Source: Dehalococcoidales bacterium (GTDB taxonomy: Bacteria; Chloroflexota; Dehalococcoidia; Dehalococcoidales; CSSed11-197). From it: a stretch of DNA of 10,034 nt. Shown here in pieces: positions 6,321 to 10,034 of this stretch. A program made the position numbers and the translations under genes. The notes beneath the pieces are model-generated. The model was not told the origin of the DNA. It ran no database searches and was given only the letters and a program-made list of their open reading frames with translations. The DNA lies in NCBI GenBank assembly GCA_028705415.1, contig JAQWDO010000025.1, forward strand, positions 1 to 10,034. Direction: 5' to 3'. How positions within the stretch are numbered: the stretch's first letter is position 1; every line of letters begins with the position of its first letter.

Positions 6321-7109
6321 CTAGATAGAAGACGGGAGGCAGATTCTTACAGGTCTGCCATAATCTGAATCCTCTATTCTCAACACTTTTACATCGATTC
6401 CGTAAACCTGCTTGAGATTTGGCTCAATAATGGTATCATCCGGGGTTCCAAGCGCAACAAATCCCCCATCAGCCATAAGGGCAACTTTGTCTGAATACAA
6501 AAGGGCATGATCGGGAAAGTGCGAGGTCATGATTACTCCCATTCCGGTTTTTGCCAAACGGTTTACTATACGCAGAATAAGCGCCTGGTTTTTAAAATCC
6601 AGATGAGAAGTTGGTTCATCCATAAGTATTATATCAGGCTCCTGGGCAAGAGTCCTGGCAATAAGCACCAACTGTCTCTCTCCGCCACTGATCTGGGTAT
6701 ACGGCTTATTTCGGTATTCGAGCATGCCAACCATATCCAGAACTTTTTCTGCAATTTCGGTATCTTTTCTGGAAGGAGAGCCGAAAAATCTTAAATGCGG
6801 CGCCCTTCCCATACGCACCACTTCCAGAACAGAAAAGGGGAAGGGAGCGCTGTGTTCCTGAAAGACAAATCCAACTCGTCTGGCAATGCTCACGATATCC
6901 ATTTCGGTAATTTCAGTACCATCAAGGCATACTGCACCCGTTTTCAGCCTCAAAGTTCCATTCAGACACCTGAGTAAGGTTGTTTTACCACAACCATTTG
7001 CCCCCAGTATGCAAAGCACTTCCCCTTTTAAGATGTCCAGATCAACACCATCAAAGACAGTCCGTTCTCCAAAGCTAAAACAACCATTTTGCATGCTTAT
7101 GGCCGCCAT
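6321..7109 (-). CDS. ABC transporter ATPase of the FecE/BtuD type (metal-chelate importer)
   Basis: Cytoplasmic ATPase that powers import by the neighbouring FecCD-type permease. The 262-residue protein has every required motif: Walker A GANGCGKT (residues 36-43), Q-loop Gln84 (VFQEH), signature ISGGE (140-144), Walker B IILMDEP (160-166) with catalytic Glu165, and the H-loop histidine at 197 (TSH). Family members import ferric siderophores, heme or vitamin B12. The start was placed at the ATG at 7109, with GGAGG (7119-7123) nine bases upstream. The ATG overlaps the permease stop by one base (TAATG), indicating translational coupling. A GTG three codons earlier (7118) is open but sits directly against that ribosome site. 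It is the last gene of the operon; no convincing terminator is visible in the 20 bases before the convergent flavodoxin gene. Confidence 0.96.
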   Translation of the reverse strand: MAAISMQNGCFSFGERTVFDGVDLDILKGEVLCILGANGCGKTTLLRCLNGTLRLKTGAVCLDGTEITEMDIVSIARRVGFVFQEHSAPFPFSVLEVVRMGRAPHLRFFGSPSRKDTEIAEKVLDMVGMLEYRNKPYTQISGGERQLVLIARTLAQEPDIILMDEPTSHLDFKNQALILRIVNRLAKTGMGVIMTSHFPDHALLYSDKVALMADGGFVALGTPDDTIIEPNLKQVYGIDVKVLRIEDSDYGRPVRICLPSSI

Positions 7110-8110
7110 TATTGCCACCCTCCTTTGGTTCTTCTTAACAGGTAGGCAAAGAAAGGTGCGCCGATCACAGCGGTGAGTATACCCAGTGGAATCTCAGCAG
7201 ATATTGCAGTCCGGGCAATATTATCCATAACTAGCAAGTAACAAGCGCCAATAGATATGCTTGCCGGAAGCAAAGCCTTATGGTCTGGGCCAACCAGCAT
7301 TCTTCCAACATGAGGAATAATCAGCCCAACCCAACCAATGATACCGCTAACACAAACTGCTGAAGCAGTTACTATGGTAGCGCACAATATAACAAAGCCT
7401 TTGAGGATCTCAGTTTTAATCCCCAGGGAACGGGCTTCTTCATCCCCCATGGCCAGCACATTAAGCCGCCAGCGTACCGCCAGCAAGCCGGCAGTCCCAA
7501 ATATGATGGGAGGCAAGGCAAGTAATAAGTCGCTTCCGGCAACATCTCCCAGGCTTCCCATAAGCCAGAAGGTAATAGCCGGGAGTTTCTGGAAAGGGTC
7601 TGCGATGTATTTTATCACCGAAATCAACGCGGAAAAGAAGGCTGAAACCACAACACCCGAAAGCACCAGCATTAAAGCCGGAGTAGTGCGATAAACCCGG
7701 CTGATAAGATAAGCAAGCGCGACCCCTACAAGGCCGAATATGAAAGCAAAAAACTGGATAAGCGCAGCATTACCATCCAACACAATCGCAAGGGCTGCAC
7801 CAAATCCAGCCGCTGCCGATACACCTAAAATATCCGGGCTGACCAGGGGGTTTTTGAACATTCCCTGGAAAGAAGCTCCGCTGACAGAGAGGGCTGCCCC
7901 TACTGCCATAGCCATCAGTATACGCGGCAGCCGGATATTAAACAGGACTGAATTAACAGTATCAGGGATATCTGCCGGTATAGAAAAGAATCTCAGCCCG
8001 AAAGCCTGCATGGCGGTGACAAAATCTAATGAATACCTGCCGATAAACATAGAGGCCAGGAGGAGCCCCAAGGGGGCAATTACCAGTATTGTTACATTGC
8101 GCTTACTCAT
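7109..8110 (-). CDS. FecCD/BtuC-family permease of a metal-chelate ABC importer
   Basis: Integral membrane permease, 333 residues, the usual size for this family, whose members have about ten transmembrane helices and work as homodimers. An N-terminal hydrophobic helix covers residues 7-23. Family hallmarks follow: NIRLPRILMAMAVGAALSVS (58-77), GASFQGMFKNPLVSPDILGVS (78-98), the cytoplasmic coupling region GDEEARSLGI (222-231), SGIIGWVGLIIPHVGRMLVG (255-274) and EIPLGILTAVIGAPFFAYLL (306-325). The start is the ATG at 8110, three bases after the methyltransferase stop. An in-frame TTG directly before it (8113) is less likely. No clear Shine-Dalgarno sequence is seen, so translation may be coupled to the upstream gene. 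The substrate is a metal chelate or corrinoid; sequence alone does not say which. Confidence 0.96.
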   Translation of the reverse strand: MSKRNVTILVIAPLGLLLASMFIGRYSLDFVTAMQAFGLRFFSIPADIPDTVNSVLFNIRLPRILMAMAVGAALSVSGASFQGMFKNPLVSPDILGVSAAAGFGAALAIVLDGNAALIQFFAFIFGLVGVALAYLISRVYRTTPALMLVLSGVVVSAFFSALISVIKYIADPFQKLPAITFWLMGSLGDVAGSDLLLALPPIIFGTAGLLAVRWRLNVLAMGDEEARSLGIKTEILKGFVILCATIVTASAVCVSGIIGWVGLIIPHVGRMLVGPDHKALLPASISIGACYLLVMDNIARTAISAEIPLGILTAVIGAPFFAYLLRRTKGGWQ

Positions 8111-8113
8111 CAA

Positions 8114-8929
8114 TTATATTTCAGTTTTTTGCCACCAGATAAGAGCCCAGCGGTCGGTAAATGAGTATTCCCAGCCCTCGCTTGTCTTTTTCATAACAGT
8201 AGAGAAATAATCACAAATCTTTTTTTTCTGCCCATCCGGTATCTCCCTCCCTCTCAATACACTGTCTACTGCCTCATCCAGTGAACCATAAACCTGGTTA
8301 TTTTTAACCTCAAACAATTCAGTACTGGCATAAATTCCCATCGTGTAAAGCATATTGGCAATGATCAAATAACTCGGGTAAGGAAAGTAAGGCTTTCCCA
8401 TTATCCGGCAGACATCTTCATCCAGCTTACGGGAACTGGCTATCCAGGTCAGGTAGCACAGACTGCTGGAGAGAGCTTCCATTTTAAGAAGAGACTTACG
8501 CAGGTTTCCCATGGGAAGAGAGCGCGAGGCAAGCACGATATCGTGCTTGCCTGCCACTTTTGGGTCTGCCTCAATAAAATCGACGTTGAGGGTTCTAATG
8601 TTTGTTATGAGCCGGCCGCGAATTTCATTGCCCAGAATTTCAAGCATCGCCGGGGAGTGATCAAGCGCCGTCACCTGTTGTGCATATTTGGAAAGGGGAA
8701 GTGCCATTGTTCCAGTACCGCATCCAACATCAAGTATGGTTTTGCCCGAGCCCAGCATCATTCTTTTCAACAGTTGCTCTACGTAGTTGTTTTGACAGGA
8801 ATAGTTCTTACTCAAACATGGCGCGGCTTTATCCCAAAATTTTACTCCTTCACCTTTCAAGGTGGTGCGCTCCATCGCTTTTTCCCAAATACTGTCCCAG
8901 TCTATTGAGTGCAAACTCTTATCCGGCAT
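8114..8929 (-). CDS. Class I SAM-dependent methyltransferase inside the ABC importer operon
   Basis: Cytoplasmic protein of 271 residues with a class I (Rossmann-fold) methyltransferase core. Motif I is ILDVGCGTGT (residues 65-74). The acidic residue that usually holds the SAM ribose is Asp90 (TALDHSPAML). FIEAD (118-122) and DIVLASRSL (130-138) correspond to later motifs. An N-terminal helix rich in Trp (DWDSIWEKAM, 10-19) and a C-terminal WALIWWQ (261-267) flank the core, giving a distinctive subfamily look. I recall similar methyltransferases beside iron-type ABC transporters in anaerobes and methanogens, but no function is known to me. The ATG has AAGGA nine bases upstream. The gene lies 23 bases after the binding-protein gene and three bases before the permease, so it is certainly in the same operon. 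Possible substrates are the imported chelate, a metallophore precursor or a corrinoid; all are inference. Confidence 0.88.
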   Translation of the reverse strand: MPDKSLHSIDWDSIWEKAMERTTLKGEGVKFWDKAAPCLSKNYSCQNNYVEQLLKRMMLGSGKTILDVGCGTGTMALPLSKYAQQVTALDHSPAMLEILGNEIRGRLITNIRTLNVDFIEADPKVAGKHDIVLASRSLPMGNLRKSLLKMEALSSSLCYLTWIASSRKLDEDVCRIMGKPYFPYPSYLIIANMLYTMGIYASTELFEVKNNQVYGSLDEAVDSVLRGREIPDGQKKKICDYFSTVMKKTSEGWEYSFTDRWALIWWQKTEI

Positions 8930-8952
8930 ACGCTCTCTTCCTTTACCTCAAT

Positions 8953-10008
8953 TTATTCAATATTTAATATGTCTTCAATTTGAGCGTTAGTAAAATTCTT
9001 CCCATAGAATTCCTGGTAAAAGTCTTTAGCTTCAGCTATCACGTCAAAGCCCATCAAATCGCCATAGAAAATATCAGCAGCCCAGATTCGGCACAATACC
9101 GATTCAAGATGAGGCCTTCCAAAAGTATCCAGATAGCCATCCGGCGAAGCATATACCTGCCCGTTTTTAACAGCGGTTACCGACTGCCACTGGGAATCAT
9201 TAATTACGTCCTGAACACTGTCCGGACAGTCCTTGTCCAGGATAACCACTTCCGGGTCCCATTCAATTATCTGCTCCATGGAAACATCATGAGAACCGCC
9301 ACCAATCAGGTCCGCAGCAACATTTATGCCCCCTGATTCAGTTACTTCGTAATGCCAGGTAGATTCAGCTCCGTAGGTGGATTTTGAGCCGCCTCCGGCA
9401 GCTACATACACCCTCTTATATTCGCTTTCGTTTAAAGAACTTAACTCACTTTGAATGTGGGCGATGGTGTCATCATAAAAACGGGTAAGATCCTGTGCCC
9501 TTGATTCAACCCCAAGTACCTCTCCAAGAAACTCTATTCCGTCTTTGTAGTAGTTTAAATCAACGCATATTACCGGCACTCCCAGCATTTCCTGGGTTTT
9601 ATCAGGGTCCTGATCCCAGGTTACGGTAATGACCAGCTGTGGGTTGGTAGTTAACAGTGCTTCTTTGTTGATATTAAAAGCGCTGCCAACTGCCGGTACG
9701 GAAGATACCACCGGGTAAACGTCAGCCAGGTTCTGGTTAAATGACGATGCAGAATCAACCGCAACCAGGATATCTCCTTTCCCAAGGGCAAGCTGAATCT
9801 GGGTAGCATAAGGGAAAACACTGGCTACTCTGGTCAAATTAGACGGGATTTCCACTGAACGTCCAGCCATGTCTGTTATTACAACAGTATCATTGGTAGT
9901 TGTTGTCGGTTCTGCCTGATCACAGGCAGTGACAAAGCTGGCCACCAGACAGGTAACAAGCACAAGAGGCAAAAATTTGGATAACCATTTATTTTTCAAG
10001 ATAACCAC
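8953..10008 (-). CDS. Substrate-binding lipoprotein of a metal-chelate (iron/heme/corrinoid) ABC importer
   Basis: Extracytoplasmic receptor that captures the substrate and delivers it to the adjacent permease. The 351-residue product begins with a basic stretch (KNKWLSK), a hydrophobic core (residues 12-27) and a lipobox VTAC, with the lipid-modified cysteine at 29. A Thr-rich linker (35-38) follows. The mature part is a FepB/BtuF-type helical-backbone receptor: VVITDMAGRSVEIP (42-55), the first-lobe LGVPVICVD (142-150), VSMEQIIEWDPEVVILD (242-258) and VTAVKNGQVYASP (277-289). Starts are ambiguous. GTG at 10008 has AGGA only three bases away. TTG at 9999 has AAAGGTGG (10005-10012) five bases upstream and gives the more usual signal MKNKWLSK; the longer form is listed as the outer limit. 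The gene is first in the operon, and its promoter region is cut by the window edge. Confidence 0.94.
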   Translation of the reverse strand: MVILKNKWLSKFLPLVLVTCLVASFVTACDQAEPTTTTNDTVVITDMAGRSVEIPSNLTRVASVFPYATQIQLALGKGDILVAVDSASSFNQNLADVYPVVSSVPAVGSAFNINKEALLTTNPQLVITVTWDQDPDKTQEMLGVPVICVDLNYYKDGIEFLGEVLGVESRAQDLTRFYDDTIAHIQSELSSLNESEYKRVYVAAGGGSKSTYGAESTWHYEVTESGGINVAADLIGGGSHDVSMEQIIEWDPEVVILDKDCPDSVQDVINDSQWQSVTAVKNGQVYASPDGYLDTFGRPHLESVLCRIWAADIFYGDLMGFDVIAEAKDFYQEFYGKNFTNAQIEDILNIE

Positions 10009-10034
10009 CTTTCCTAATAGTTTTTTTATATATT
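10009..10034 (-). promoter_or_regulatory. AT-rich leader start of the ABC importer operon (cut by right edge)
   Basis: Only 26 bases upstream of the binding-protein gene are in the window. On the minus strand they read as an AT-rich run containing TATATAAA, followed by AGGAAAG and the start codon. A -10 box is possible but there is no room to see a -35 box, a metal-regulator operator or a cobalamin riboswitch. Confidence 0.25.

Noticed and set aside
6338..6359. Hairpin GGCAGA/TCTGCC near the end of the transporter ATPase as a terminator for the flavodoxin gene
   Set aside because: The stem is only six pairs with a ten-base loop, lies within ATPase coding sequence and has no T-run after it.
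7740..8210. Plus-strand open frame of 156 codons opposite the permease
   Set aside because: It is antisense to the conserved N-terminal half of the permease and the end of the methyltransferase, and its Ala/Pro/Arg-rich translation is typical of a frame opposite a membrane protein.
1..10034. CRISPR array, tRNA or rRNA gene, transposon or phage gene, toxin-antitoxin pair
   Set aside because: No regularly spaced repeats, cloverleaf-like sequence, transposase motifs or terminal inverted repeats were seen in either strand. The window reads as ordinary core and transport genes.

Overview
The window looks like chromosomal DNA from an anaerobic bacterium of the Chloroflexota, most likely class Dehalococcoidia. 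This placement is inferred from remembered family resemblance: a CBS-less GuaB3-type protein, the rsmI / small CxxC protein / metG order, and the style of the ABC transporter proteins. Base composition is roughly balanced by eye. Genes are densely packed, and no phage, transposon, CRISPR, tRNA or rRNA sequence was seen. No gap between genes exceeds 300 bases.

Left block (1-2484, minus strand): a translation-related operon reading right to left. A promoter precedes rsmI (16S rRNA methyltransferase), followed by a small putative zinc-binding protein and metG (methionyl-tRNA synthetase), which runs off the left edge. A divergent promoter drives guaB3 (2672-3823, plus), an IMP dehydrogenase-family enzyme that may really be a GMP reductase. 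Its gene ends at a clean bidirectional hairpin terminator shared with a convergent gene of unknown function (3903-4676, minus). That gene encodes a probable alpha/beta barrel protein with a strongly acidic tail.

Middle block (4677-6300): an intergenic region with several short palindromes precedes an SDR-family oxidoreductase (plus). Right after its stop codon lies a near-consensus promoter for a single-domain flavodoxin-like protein (plus).

Right block (6321-10008, minus strand): a compact four-gene operon, in transcription order a lipoprotein substrate-binding protein, a class I SAM-dependent methyltransferase, a FecCD/BtuC-type permease and its ATPase. Together the binding protein, permease and ATPase form a complete importer for a metal chelate (ferric siderophore, heme or corrinoid). 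The methyltransferase inserted between binding protein and permease is the most unusual point in the window. The operon's control region lies almost entirely beyond the right edge.

I did not find convincing evidence of an entirely new system. The best leads are the methyltransferase inside the importer operon, the uncharacterised acidic-tailed protein, the small CxxC protein and the true activity of GuaB3.
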